64,000 nt of DNA from Sabellastarte sp. h YS-2021 (lineage: Eukaryota > Annelida > Polychaeta > Sabellida > Sabellidae). Below, one piece after another: positions 45,221-56,856 of this stretch; the first letter of the stretch is position 1, and each line of letters starts with the position of its first letter. The notes beneath the pieces are model-generated. The model was given only the letters and a program-made list of their open reading frames with translations. It was not told the origin of the DNA and searched no databases. Made by a program: the position numbers and the translations under genes. The stretch spans positions 26,617,160 through 26,681,159 of the forward strand of contig OZ024927.1 of the NCBI GenBank assembly GCA_964017235.1, read 5' to 3'.

Positions 45221-45231
45221 AAATGTATTAT

Positions 45232-45245
45232 ATATATATTCTTAG
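45232..45245 (+). promoter_or_regulatory. D5 putative 3' splice acceptor before YR
   Basis: TATATATATTCTTAG ends at 45245, 25 nt after the RT stop. The recombinase frame starts with two bases of a split codon at 45246 and is open from there; the phase is the same as in D1, D3 and D6. Confidence 0.5.
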
Positions 45246-46234
45246 GCCTCCACCCTTCAATGGCAACCTTACTAAGACAAGGTCTACAGAAAACCCACTC
45301 AGCCTTCAGACCTGCTACTATAAGAAGCTATGACAGCATGTTCAGGTTGTTTCTGGCATTTACAATCTTTATGAAAGTCAACATATTCGCCATTACTGCT
45401 CTGTCACTCATAGCCTATTTGCAATTTTTAGAAGCTAATCACGTCTCTGCAGCCTCAATGTCTAACCATCTTTCTGCAATTAAGGCCAAGCTGGCCTTAT
45501 TTGGTCTTCCTCTTCATCCATTTGCTGATCCTAGGATTAAGTACTTTCAAAAAGCAATGACATTGCATCGTCCTCTTAAGGTCACCTTAAAGAAAATAAT
45601 TGATATCCGCACACTACAACTTATACTTACAGCCTGTGATTCCACCTACATGGGCCAAGTATTTAAAGCTGTGTATTCAATTGCTTATTTCTCATTTTTA
45701 AGAATATCCAACTTGGTCCCTCATTCTATTACAACATTTTCCCCACTGTATCACCTGGCCAGAGCCGACATCATTTTCGCACCCCCTGGTCTACAAATAA
45801 TTGTTAAATGGACAAAAACTCTCCAATCTAGAGATGCCATCAAAATTCTAAAAATTCCATCCCTGGGTTCTAACCCAATTTGTCCAGTTAATGCTGTGAA
45901 GAATTTATTGCAAATAACACCAGGCTCTCGAAATGACCCCCTTTTTCAGTATAAAACTCCTAAGGGTTGGGTACCCCTTACAGATAATCAAGTCAGATTT
46001 CATCTGAAACTAATACTCAAGAAGCTAGGGTTACAGGATTCGAACTTAACATTCCATGCCTTTCGGCGTTCAGGTGCCACCCATGCATTTAATTCAAATG
46101 TCCAAATTCAGGAAATTCAAAGTCATGGCACTTGGACGTCGGATTGCGTATGGAAATACATCACTCTGGATCATGATGCCTCTGCCCAGGTAGCCTTAGC
46201 CTTTCAAAAACAGCTACACATCCCTACCTCCTAG
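45246..46234 (+). CDS. D5 tyrosine recombinase (YR)
   Basis: DIRS-type recombinase, 324 residues from the first ATG (45260), or slightly longer if read from the splice acceptor. Catalytic residues are present: Arg in AYFSFLRISNLVPHS, the H-x-x-R box in FHAFRRSGATHAF, and Tyr in GTWTSDCVWKYIT. The N-terminal half, with RPATIRSYDSMFRLFLAF and a SAIKAKL helix, is the core-binding SAM-like domain. It should integrate the circular DNA copy into the genome. Open throughout, even though the RT of the same element is broken. Confidence 0.92.
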
Positions 46235-46708
46235 TTGGGGTTTGGGGACTTCATGGACAAGAACTTTAAAGTATTTGTCCCCTGTAGTGCTTTAAATCCC
46301 TTAGGTGTAATTAACATTACATTTATAGCCTAACCTTTTTACTTCAATCATAATATTCCACTTTAAGGCCACCTTACCATCTTATTCTTTTATTCTAATT
46401 TTTAGGTGACCTTATGCCCACCTTTCACTCACAAGTTATTCTAACTCAACCTTAGGGTCACCATAACTTCACCCATACTCATTTCGGACCTGCTTGTTCT
46501 GGTCCTCAACTTAACTTAGGGTAAGATGGCCTTAAACTGTAATTTCATATGTGCATAAAATTTGCATAATATTTGTATTAATTATTCATATTCATGAGTT
46601 TTCATTGATAATATGGATTGTACATAAACATTAGCATTTTATAGTGTAAATAAAATATTATATATCCCCACTTGCCTTGTTTTCATTATTTTGTATTGGA
46701 GGCAATGT
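46235..46708 (+). other. D5 3' untranslated region
   Basis: Contains repeated AGGTCACC/GGTGACCT-like motifs (about 46370-46460 and 46520), and an AATAAA at 46649-46654 followed by a GT-rich stretch, a good polyadenylation site about 50 bp before the element end. Confidence 0.6.
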
Positions 46709-47190
46709 GGGTGTAACATGAGCATACTTTCTATGACTTGTAACAATATGAGCAAGTGTATTCTGAATACTGATTGAAACATGACAAACCTCTAAACAGG
46801 GAATTACAATAGTCCAAACTAGTGCAGCAAGGACTGCCACTTGAGAGTAAGATACTGTCTTATTCTATGAAGGTCACACATCTGAAGAAAGCACACTTTA
46901 CAAGTCATCTTGACATGTTCAGAGAAGGAAAAATCTGCATCAAACCACACACCTAGATTTCTGACAGAATCAATCGGATGAAGAAGGCTACCAAGAATAC
47001 TGATATGAAAGTGGAAGGAAATCTTCTGACATCGAGCCTTAGAACCAAAGACAATAAATTCAGTATTTTCAGGGTTGAGCTTCAGTTTACTAAGAGACAT
47101 CCATCTTTGCACATCCTGAGGGCAGGCATTTAGCTTGGCGAGAGCAGAAGAGGCATTCTTATGGGAGTGGCCATCTGAGAGTGGTTACTG
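46709..47190 (-). mobile_element. LINE-g, 5' half (CR1/L2-like), split by D5
   Basis: Minus-strand frames read NASSALAKLNACPQDVQRWMSLSKLKLNPENTEFIVFGSK, then DSVRNLGVWFDADFSFSEHVK and MCDLHRIRQYLT, then the CNSLF-like and AHVTPTL region up to the D5 junction at 46709. These are CR1/L2 RT blocks just after the YADD box. The 5' edge near 47190 marks the LINE truncation point inside D4. Confidence 0.9.
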
Positions 47191-47700
47191 TTATAAGACT
47201 CAACATCCAAAGATCCGGAATAATTGTAACTCTTCAGGAGCAGAAAGTACATCAAATCTGTTACAAATGGGGACAGTAAAAGTACCTATATACGTACTGC
47301 CAAGGACTTTATTACTGTCAAAAGATGCCTTGGCAGACCTGACAAAAAACCATGCTGTACAAAAAAAACGGATCTGACTTACCCGCAGCAGTAGTCCTGC
47401 TTGTTGAGGACCCATTATTTACTTTTTCACTAATACTTGCAACACGCATTGAAGTACCCACAGAGGTAGTGTTATATGTAACCTCAGTATGTGAGTGCAG
47501 AACAGTACCACTAGTGTCATGATTGTTTAAGTTAAAGTTCTTCCCACATGTATGCAACACCACTTGTTGACCATGCGTGGCCAAGGCCCTCGCAAAGGTT
47601 GTTTGAACCCTATTTGGAGACAAACCCGTCAATGCTTGCACTTCTACAGAATTCGGATTACTACTTAAATATATCTACACTTATGGGCCGACCCTACATG
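47190..47700 (-). pseudogene. D4 RT N-terminal extension, decayed
   Basis: The fragment reads a variable Ser/Thr/Asn-rich region and VPICNRFDVLSAPEE, corresponding to VPCRNRFDILNVDS in the D5 RT extension. It stops at the LINE-g boundary; the rest of this RT continues at 40800. Frameshifts occur. Confidence 0.65.
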
Positions 47701-47797
47701 TAAGTTGGCCCCTGTTGCCCTGTTTTTGACTGACTTTTCCTACATTCAGCTTGAAAATGAGAGAAGGTCTTACCCTCTTAAGCCCAACAATGAGAAC

Positions 47798-48849
47798 TTA
47801 CATGTTTATAAAGAACGCCTTTAGTCTCATGGGACTGTTTCTGGGAGCAAGAGTCCTTGTTGTAATACAAGCAGGTTGTAGTTTTAGCATTGCTAGTTTT
47901 GTCCAATTCCGTACTGTACCATGAGCAGTCGTAGAATGGCACTGTGCATGTGCCCTACGAATCCTGTCTATCTTATCAGTGTCATGCCAGCTTTTTATCT
48001 CGCCTTGTTCCATCCTACACAAGAGGACGGCATGGCTGTGCATCATCCAGAAGGTGTGTTCTTTTGTCTGCACATTAGACTCCTCCCTGATGATTCTGCA
48101 GAAGCCAGCCATCCATTGGATGAGGGAGAGCTGATTATAGGAGACCCTTTCTTTATTTTGACCAGACAGAACGAATTCATGGGGCCATTTTACTCTGTTG
48201 TTTACAAAGACCTCGACAGACCCACCTCTTTGGGACTTAATTTTTTAAGTACCTGGTTTGAAATTTTTTGCTAGCTGTCTAAGCCTGTTTTGCACCTCCG
48301 CTTGTATACGAGCCTCTTCTCTAAGCCTATCAGGTTGTGGCAAATTATACACTGGAGCAGAGGTGTGAGTCACACTTTGATCGAACCCAGGCTGTGTGAC
48401 TTGAGCTTTAGTGCTTTTATTCTATTTGGCAGAGAATTATATTTTTGACATATCACCTGTTTTTTGGGCACCTTTTGAACTTTTGTTTTTTCATTATTGC
48501 CTCAATTGCATTCAATTGAATCAAAACAATTTGGTTGATGTCACTCTGGGAGACCGAATCAGTAGAATCCCGCCCCTCAGAGGTGCCAGAAACCCGTCCA
48601 TGGCCGCCAGCCTGAGCACCCTTGCCGGAAACCAATTGAGGGGATGACAATTTTTGATCCGAATGGTTCAAAAGAGTGGAAATATCAATGCCAGAAGTAC
48701 TAGTCAGATTGTTCAGAATCAAAAACTTGCCCAGTTCTAGAAGGTGAAGCCAAGGTCTCTGCCAAAAATTCCCCATCTCTTGCCAATTGCAGCTGCACAG
48801 GAATATGGCACTCACATTTGTTGGATCTAAGATTATATCTTGTATCCAT
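47798..48849 (-). pseudogene. D4 Gag-like protein, decayed
   Basis: Likely start ATG at 48849 (MDTRYNLRSNKC). A Ser/Gly-rich linker and QLNAIEAIMKKQ follow, then the conserved gag block in pieces: QNRLRQLAKNF, SQRGGSVE, KWPHEFVLSGQ, LSLIQWMAGFCRIIREESNV and DKIDRIRRAHAQ. A deletion removes the segment equivalent to LEYLTELMEDAQDFGW in D5. The C-terminal cysteine cluster is degraded. Its sequence is distinct from D1, D5 and D6, so it represents another DIRS family. Confidence 0.78.
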
Positions 48850-49791
48850 CACAATAATAATGTCTGTTGCAAATAAAAAACTAAAAAGTTGACATAAAAA
48901 CATGTAAAAATAAATTTGTGATGCTCTCTGCTCTGTTTCCAATGTCAAAGTGACAGCATGGAGGCTGGAGGCCAAGGGCAGGAAGCCAGTGGCCAATGGG
49001 AGAAGAGGTCAACAGAAAAGGGACCACAGGTGACACCTAAAATATTTTTTTTAGGTGGGACCAACAGGGGTGAGCCTGTGGACATCCAAATGTCCACGAG
49101 CAACAAATCTCTAGAATGTGCATCTCAGTGTCATTTTTGATCTGTTGATATGCGCTGATTTGTTTTTTTCCATGTTTTTCAGCACTTACTACATTACATG
49201 AGAACTGGAAGTAAAAGTTGATTTTTAAAAAATCTGTTTCAACAAGACAAGTTCTCAGTGTTTTTTTTATCATCAGCTAGGTTGAATCCTAGATCACAGA
49301 GGTTAACAATTGCCAATTTTGATAACAACAACAAGTGGCTATGGGTATTATTGTGACATTATATCAACATGCTGCCTGAAGGTCCTGACACTGTCTGTTC
49401 TAATTTTCTTCAATGGATGCAGAAATGTTTGTATATAGGGACCACTACACGCCAACCTATAAACTCATTATTAGATTTGTGTGAGTCATCACTGAAATGC
49501 AAGATTTTTTCCTGAGATAGAAAATGAGAAACAGTGCCCCTACAGTTGACCTTGACAATATATATAATGATAACACAGCACTTGGATTATTATTTTTTTT
49601 CTATTTTCTACTGTGTATGTACAATACTACATGGCACCGTTCTACTTTCTACTTTGTCACCTCAAAGAAATTTGGAAAAAGCTTAAGTTAAGGCCACCTA
49701 AAATTGTCCTAACTGAAGGCTTACTTAGCCGAATTATATATATTATATTATATGTACATGTTTTAAAAATTTGACTAGCCCTTATATATTT
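48850..49791. other. D4 leader and intergenic sequence
   Basis: The first few hundred bases are presumably the D4 leader, but no boundary or promoter motif is clear. The rest is AT-rich without a gene. Confidence 0.4.
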
Positions 49792-50693
49792 CATGGTAGA
49801 AAGTCCAATCTGGTAGAATTTCAAATTCAAATTAGAAAGTCAAATTGGAGTTTCTACCAGTAGAAAGTCCTATTGGAGTTTCTACCAAGATAAACTTGGT
49901 AGAAAATCCAATTGGAGTTTCTACCGGTAGAATGTCCAATCTATGAGACTTGGGTATTGCTCTGGGGTCCAAAATCTAATTAACTTTGTTGATGTTCCAG
50001 AATGTTATCTTTGTAGAAACTCAATAAAACTTGAAAGAAAGTACAACTAAAACATAAAAGTGGGCCTTCTATAAATATAATTCTATCATTTAAGCATGCA
50101 AGGTGCAACTTTCATAAATGAAGAAAATGCATATGAAAGAAAATATTTTACTGTAACACAGATTTAACATGACAGAAACTGAAATTTTCAGTCTATTCCA
50201 AGAATTTCATAATCAACATCAAATCCCAGCTCATTTTTCAAGTGAAAACTGTAATATGGACATTGGTAACTGATGTAAGATTTAAATTTTCTGTAAAAAG
50301 TGTTATACAAAGTACAGTTTTAGCCAAGCAAATTTTGACAGCAGTCACTTCATATGTGGCATTTAGTTGAGCAACTAACACCTATGCTTCTACAGCAGCA
50401 TTTGTTTGTCACAACTGCCCAGTTGGTCCCAGCATCTAAACCTTGTAGTACTATTATCTCATCCAGAGTTTTAGCATCTAGATTGAAATATCTACCAACT
50501 TTATTAGATTTCAGACGCTAGGGCAATACCCAAATCTCCTAGATTGGACTTTCTACTGGTAGAAACTCCAATTGGACTTTCTACCAGGTTTATCTTGGTA
50601 GAAACTCCAATTGGACTTTCTACCGGTAGAAATTCCAATTGGACTTTCTACTGGTAGAATGTGAAATTCTACCAGATTGGACTTTCTACCATG
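49792..50693. mobile_element. Foldback element with palindrome-array TIRs
   Basis: Terminal inverted repeats of about 190 bp (49792-49981 and 50503-50693) start CATGGTAGAAAGTCC. Each TIR is itself a series of small palindromes built on GGTAGAAA, TCCAATTGGA and TTTCTACC, with three or four units per arm. The roughly 520-bp interior has no coding frame. No target duplication was recognised. Such nested palindromes are typical of foldback transposons. Confidence 0.9.
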
Positions 50694-52636
50694 ACATATA
50701 CATTAAGCCATATAAATCGAGCATTTATTTTGTATTCGGTCATAGTCTGAAACTACAAAAATGGTGTAGAACTTGAAAACATATATAATACAATGCAATA
50801 GAATAAGCTCGCTCACAACTTATATATAAACATGTGACATACATAAAATGTGCCTAGATAACATTAATAGTGAAATTACCACACATAGAAAGCATCATAT
50901 GTGACATAAATAAGATATACTTAGTTGAAGTCAATTATGGCCTAATTCCACATGGCAACAATTATAAGCCATTATTTACAATATCTGAAACCATAAAGGG
51001 AATTCAAAAATCAACATAACTTTAAGAAAGTTAATATCATTTTAAAAACCCTGGAAAATAATGGATTGAAGAAATACAAAGCTCACTAGGGAGAAATATT
51101 TTGAAAGGAGACAAGGAGGAGGGCCATCATACTAGCTAACAAGTGCCAATGCTGCGAACACCATTGGAAACAAGCTAAAAGCACATACATGGAACTCACT
51201 CCCTCAACTGCACCAAAAAGGGTGTTAAGTTTTGTTCACAGAAAGCCAGCCTCCTGAATCCTGTTCTTGATGAAATGAAGGATGAACCAGGGTGGGAGGA
51301 GGGTGAAAATTCTTGAATAAAATACATCTTGTCCCTTTGACTTTGCAGTGTTGAATGAAGGACTATGGATTTTGGTGGTAACTCTAATTGCCAATGGATA
51401 CCCAATTGAGAGTATTGGAAAACAAGAATATTTTTCACTGGGGTGCACTGAATGACGTGGGGCCTGTTGCACCACCTCCCAGACATATTTGAGTCCAGTT
51501 TTGGAGTCACTATTGGTATCTGTTGAACTTGCAGTATTATCTGATTTGGGCTGATGCTATTAGTTAGAGTCATGCTTGTTGAACTTGCAATATTATCTGA
51601 TTGGGCTGATCCTATTAGTTAGAGTCATGCTTGAAATTATATAGTATTTCTCTGGCTATATTAGAGCCTGTCATATTTCCTGACAACAGCAGTAGATTTG
51701 ATATTGCTGTGACGAATATAGATGTGTTGAACAGTGGTGAACGTAACTGTTGTACAGATTTAAAGAGAACAGATTTAAATGACTTTAAAAATCTGTAAAT
51801 GATTTCTATGAAATAATGTAACGAAAGCCGACTTCTGAGACCCATTTGGAAAAGTGATTCCATAGTGTGGCTTTATCTGAAAAGTGCATTAGCCATTAAA
51901 ATGTTTGTTCTGCCCCCAAGTTGGTCTCGATGAAGATAAGAAGCTACAGAGATATAATCTAGTGGGTTTTAAGCCAGGATGAAATTTTAAATATGATATC
52001 TTAATAAATGGGGAGCCAAAAGAAAAGTCTTGGCCAGAGTTTGCTCAGGTCTAGAGCTTCCGTGGAAAACCTTTCCTTTCATTTGCTTCTTAGATTATTC
52101 TTATTTCATCAAATTTGTAAGCTCTGCCTACTCAAAGACTGATGGAGTAACAAAGCTCTGCTGTAGAAATGACTTTTTGAACAGCTGTACATCTAAGGAA
52201 ATGTGATATTACAGCTGGTATGACTAACCTGTATATATACTCAATTGTAAGAAAGGATTATATGATGTCAGCTGTTGTACGGTTCAATTGTGTCCACATA
52301 TTGGAAATATAACATATGTTCAAATATATATGAGTGCACTATGAAACAATAACCCTGTAGATTGTGGTTAGGAATTAGTCTACGTGTACACATATCTGGG
52401 AGTTTCCTCATCTCTCCATTAATGAAATGTCTCTATGAATGCAGCTGTAATTTGCACATGCAATTTGGTACCTTTGAAGCCTTTATTTAAGGGGGTTTTG
52501 CTATTTAATATTTTTGATAATGGTCAGAAATAGAAAAATGTTCATGGATATAATAACATTCCCACATCCGCCCAAAAAGATATGATATGGGATTACACAT
52601 TTTACTATATAAAACTACTAAAATGTTTCTTGAACA
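50694..52636. other. Intergenic, with a small tandem duplication
   Basis: A 55-56-bp unit is duplicated at 51521-51631 (GTTGAACTTGCARTATTATC...). A 125-codon minus-strand frame at 51196-51573 crosses that duplication and has no recognised motif, so I do not call a gene. Confidence 0.5.
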
Positions 52637-53290
52637 CATTAATATGAGATATTCATCTTTATAATGTACTCATATAAGATTACATGGCGAGGATTTTAAA
52701 TAATTCAAATGAATATACATAAATTAACAAATTGGGTCAAAGGTCATATCATATATGCCTATCTTGTAAAGTGAAGGTCAAATGGTTAAAGGTCACGGCT
52801 AAAAGATTAAGTACCATATCAGACCAACATAATCCTGAAGTTTAGTATCCTTCGATCACAAAAAGATTCAAAATTGGAGTTAAAACAGAGAGTTTAACTA
52901 AGGTGTAAGCAGTTGTTTTGTGCAAAGTGAGAACAAATTGGGTCAAAGGTCATATCAATTGTGTTGACCTGGTAAAGTGAAGATAAAAGGTGAAATGGCT
53001 AAAGGTCACAGCTAAAAGATTATGTGCTATATTAGACCAACATAATCCTGAAATTTAGTAGCCTTTGACCACAATTGTTTAAATTTGGAATTAAAATAAT
53101 AAAGAGGAGGCCACCTAACGTGGTGAGAATTACATATGAGACTAGATAGAAACAGAAATCAACTTGGGTCAAAGCAGTCATCTTGACCCTGCAAAGTGAA
53201 GATCGAATCAACTAAGGAAATTTCATAGGTAGGAAATTAAGTACCACAAGAGGGATATGATGCTAAAATCTGATGGGATGCTACCAAACA
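52637..53290. repeat. Dispersed repeat with DR1-like motifs, copies 1-3
   Basis: Copies begin near 52734, 52933 and 53163. The first two carry GGGTCAAAGGTCATATC, followed at similar distances by GTAAAGTGAAG, TAAAGGTCACRGCTAAAAGATTA and AGACCAACATAATCCTGAA. The third copy is more decayed. GGGTCAAAGGTCA is a consensus DR1 nuclear-receptor site. No coding content. Confidence 0.75.
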
Positions 53291-54469
53291 ATAATTATAT
53301 TAGAGTTTTATAAACTGACCCAAAGACAATCAGGTCCATCACCAATGAGCAGCATTTTAAACAATTTTAACAGAAAACTATTGCCTCCAAAGGCAACCTG
53401 TCATGATATGTAACCCAGCTGCTTCTCCAGGTGGTCAGCATGAGAGGGCAGAAGAGAGATCTGTGACTTGCACAGGTGACAGGTCCGGTTATGAAGGTCT
53501 GGAAGAGGAAAATTACAGCATTAATGTAGTATAAGCAACATTGTCCAAGTGAAATGCAGTGTGCCTCCTGAGGCAAGTAGAAATCACTCAAGATAGAGGC
53601 TACAACTGAATGAGGTCGTCACACACTTAAAGGTCCAGCAAGTTCCAAATGTAGCCAGAATGCTTTAAGAACAATAAAAAGTAAACCTACTTGCATTTAA
53701 TATAAACTCTCAATGTCCAGATAAGTGTAATCCATCCATCTTGAAGAAAATGAAGATTCTGGGGAAGGATTGGCTACCACTAAGTGACCTGTAAGACTAC
53801 AACACAAATGTAAGAGTCCAGCCAGTTCCATTATATATAGCCAAATACTAGTTGGAGTCCTCAAAAGATTCGTCAGTAGAGGTCCTAACCAGCCAGGTGA
53901 GATATGACCTTCAACTTACTGAAGGTCAAACCAACCAATCACATCCAGACAGTTCCATTGTAACACAAAGATCTGTCCAGTAGTTTCAGATAGTGAGAGA
54001 GACAACCAGCAGCAGGAAACAGTGACACGAGAAGTTAATAACTTGAAGAGATACACAAGATAGTAATAACAGTAATGTCCAGGCAGTTTCATGAAGTCAG
54101 ATAACAAAAGTTCTGCCCGATAGAATAAATATATCACCTTACTTCTTCCTGTGTTAATGATCCAGTAGACAACGACAGTTCCTTGTGACAAACAACCAGT
54201 CGCCATAGCAAACCAAGTACCAGTGCAAGTGTCTAACAAGTGGTAGCTGGCCAACTAAGTGGCGACATAAATTAGAAACTGTTACAATGCAGAAATCAGC
54301 AGTTGAAACATAAATAAAAGGAATTCCAGCTGTACAAACTGAGGCATATCAGATGATGAAAGGCCAAGTCAACCAATTGACAATCTTCGAGAAACCAAGT
54401 GCTACATATTCTAATCATAGCAGGTTTTGCAAAAGCTCATGTACCAGATAGGTCAACACAACATGTTAA
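53291..54469. other. Intergenic, possible tandem-like GTCCAG blocks
   Basis: Short recurring phrases such as AGGTCCAGCAAGTTCC, GAGTCCAGCCAGTTCC and CCAGACAGTTCC occur every 100-200 bp between 53630 and 54090, suggesting an old tandem repeat. The minus-strand frame at 53916-54254 has no known motif. Confidence 0.45.
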
Positions 54470-54705
54470 CACATTAACATAAAATATTCATAATGTTATC
54501 ATATAAGGTTACACGAGAGGGATGTAAAATAATTAAAATGAATATGCACAAATAAAGAAACTGGGTCAAGGGTCATATCGGTAGTGCTTACATGGTAAAG
54601 TGAAGGTCATTGGTCAAATAGCTAAAGGTGACAGCTAGAAATTAAGTGCCATATCAGACCAACATAATCCTGAAAGTTAGTAGTCTCTGACCACAAAATG
54701 GTTAC
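54470..54705. repeat. Dispersed repeat with DR1-like motif, copy 4
   Basis: Matches 52637-52900 over its length, including the upstream AATATTCAT...ATATAAG.TTACA.G block and GGGTCAAGGGTCATATC, and the AGACCAACATAATCCTGAAAGTTAGTA end. It stops where the MITE at 54718 begins. Confidence 0.75.
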
Positions 54706-54717
54706 ATTACATAAACT

Positions 54718-55793
54718 GGGCCCGTATTCACTAAACCTCCTTTATTCCAAGGAACCCTTAAAAAGTAAGGATTTCCTTTATTTCTTGCCCCTTCCTTTGT
54801 TTTTGTATTCATTAAACTTCCCTCAAACAAAGGAGCCTAACTTTCTTTCCTTGACTTTCAAGGAAACCTTAAAAATCTAGGAAATCCTTAACTTTCAAGG
54901 GAATCTTGAATTTTGATATTCACTAACCTTCCTTTACTGAGGAATCCTTGGTTTTTTTCCTTTAATTTTCAAGGTAAGTGTGTGACTACCTTTATGATAA
55001 AGGGGAGTTTTGGTGGTTTGACTTTTTACTTAAAAATTGAGGTAATTGGTGAAATGTAATGACATTTGCACCTTTTTTGTCCATACTACATCATTTATAT
55101 CACCATACATCTTTCTTTGAAATTTTTGGGATATTCAGTTAATATGTAGTCAAACCCAATGAAAATATATTTGACGTGTGTCACAGTATCTGCATGAAAA
55201 GTGGCTATTACCACAATAGGAAAACTTCCCGAATGACTATTATATTGTTTATTTTCATGAGTGATACATATCTTTTCTGTGCATGTTTTACTTTTATTAC
55301 CCACCATTTTGTACGATTTATGGGTTAAATTGTATGAATATTTAATGAGAAGATGTGAAAAAGCATGTCAAAAAGCATGGCCACCAGTGAATATAAAAAG
55401 TTAAAAACTGCAATCATTAATCTGCAATACATATGCAATACAAAAATCTTTAAAAGTGAGATATTTATTTCTTAAAATATGAAATATCATCTTAAACGGC
55501 AAAAGAAAACACATCATAACAATAATCTTATACTAATAATAAACATGGAAAGAAGAAAATACAAAAGTAAAGGAAAGATAAAGGAGCCTTTATAAACAAA
55601 CGTTTTTAACCAATCAGATGACTTGATGCACTCCTTTAATAAAGTATCCTTTATTTAAGGTCTCCTTTGGTAAGGAAACCATAAAGGAGGTTTAGTGAAT
55701 AGCAATTTAAAGGTCACCTTACCAAAGGAGATTTTTCACCTTCCTTTAATAAAGGGACCTTAAAAATATAGGAGGTTTAGTGAATACGGGCCC
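54718..55793. mobile_element. MITE-like element with GGGCCCGTATTC termini
   Basis: Left end GGGCCCGTATTCACTAAACC and right end, reversed, the same 20 bases, then arms rich in CCTTTATT/AATAAAGG. The TIR phrase TATTCACTAAACCTCC recurs again internally (reversed) at about 55685-55705. The element is about 1.08 kb and has no transposase frame. No clear target duplication. A diverged relative lies at 32368-32960. Confidence 0.8.
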
Positions 55794-56280
55794 TGGTCCT
55801 AACCACGGACTAGACTTTAGACTAGATTTAATTACTGTTTATTGTCACATATTTTACCAGTCATTAATAGAACATGAAATGACCTTATTTAGTACTAAGT
55901 AGATTATATCACGGAAAGCCCTTTTGTGAACGATACATGTTGTGAGCTGGAATTAAACCCACGGCCCTACAGATGAGAAGAAGGAGAATAATTAGAAATT
56001 AGAATTTGAGCTGATCCAATTGATCCAACCACTTATGTTGTTAAAACATGTACATAATATGAAGTGCTAAACATGACTTTTGAGGCACTCTTGAGATTGA
56101 TTTTGGTAAAGTTTACCGCCTGTTCCATGGATTTTGCCATACTGATAAACCAATTGAGAGCATAATTGTGATGGTCAAGTGACATATCACTTCATTTACA
56201 AAAGTCAAGCATAGATCTCTTTCACTTCTTTAAGCATGTTTAAAAACCTTCGCAAGTGGACCCTTCTCTGTGAACAACCT

Positions 56281-56856
56281 CAGCCGGTATCACAAACTGG
56301 CTTAGCCTTGATCAGAGTTAAAGTTGAGTATTTTGTCTTAAAATTATGCCAGATCTGTGGTCTTAGACTTGACAGATTTGACAAACATCAAAGTCTAAGC
56401 GTTGCCTACGTTAAAGCTCAAACTTAAGTCCAACTAGGAGTGGGCTTAACTTTCGTTAACAAAGACTTGAATATGGTCTCCATAAATATTTCTCACTTTC
56501 AAAGTTTTAGATGGCTGAAAATAGAGTATAAGTATATAATACCTTCCGGAAGTAGTTTTTCAAAAGTTTTGTGAGGTTACAATGTTTCCATTGACAAAAG
56601 TCCTTTCTAAGTTAGAATGTGTCAAACAAAGGATATATGTCTTAAGTAGTATATTTTCAGAAGAAATTAAGGGTCACACGACAAAGACAACTACTGTGGT
56701 AATTTGATAAATCAGTCTGAGCTTAGTCTTAGATAAGTCAGCGTTTGTAAAATCCATTTAAATCTAAGCCTTGGCTACGACAAAAGGCTAAGATTTAAGT
56801 TTCTGACTAGCCAGAAACCCGACTACCTCTAGGATCCTTTATGAAACCAGCCCCTA
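56281..56856. mobile_element. Possible MITE with imperfect TIRs
   Basis: The left end AGCCGGTATCACAAACTGG and the reversed right end GGGGCTGGTTTCATAAAGG are related, and inside both arms are GGCTTAG/CTAAGCC motifs. Termini of the GGTTTCATAAA kind are common on invertebrate MITEs. The match is imperfect, so this call is tentative. Confidence 0.4.

Larger units (their letters stand above)
41308..46708 (+). mobile_element. D5: DIRS-like element inserted in LINE-g
   Basis: About 5.4 kb in plus orientation with gag, RT-RNase H and recombinase. The ends are defined by the interrupted LINE: left flank ...GAATGGG and right flank GGGTGTAACATG, so the host triplet GGG is present on both sides. Element ends are then GGTGTAAAACAT at the left and GGAGGCAATGT at the right. 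I see no long terminal repeats at these ends, direct or inverted. RT carries one stop and one 19-nt deletion; gag and recombinase are open, so it died recently. Confidence 0.9.

Noticed and set aside
51196..51573. 125-codon minus-strand frame as a gene
   Set aside because: It crosses a local tandem duplication, has no known motif and no supporting signals.
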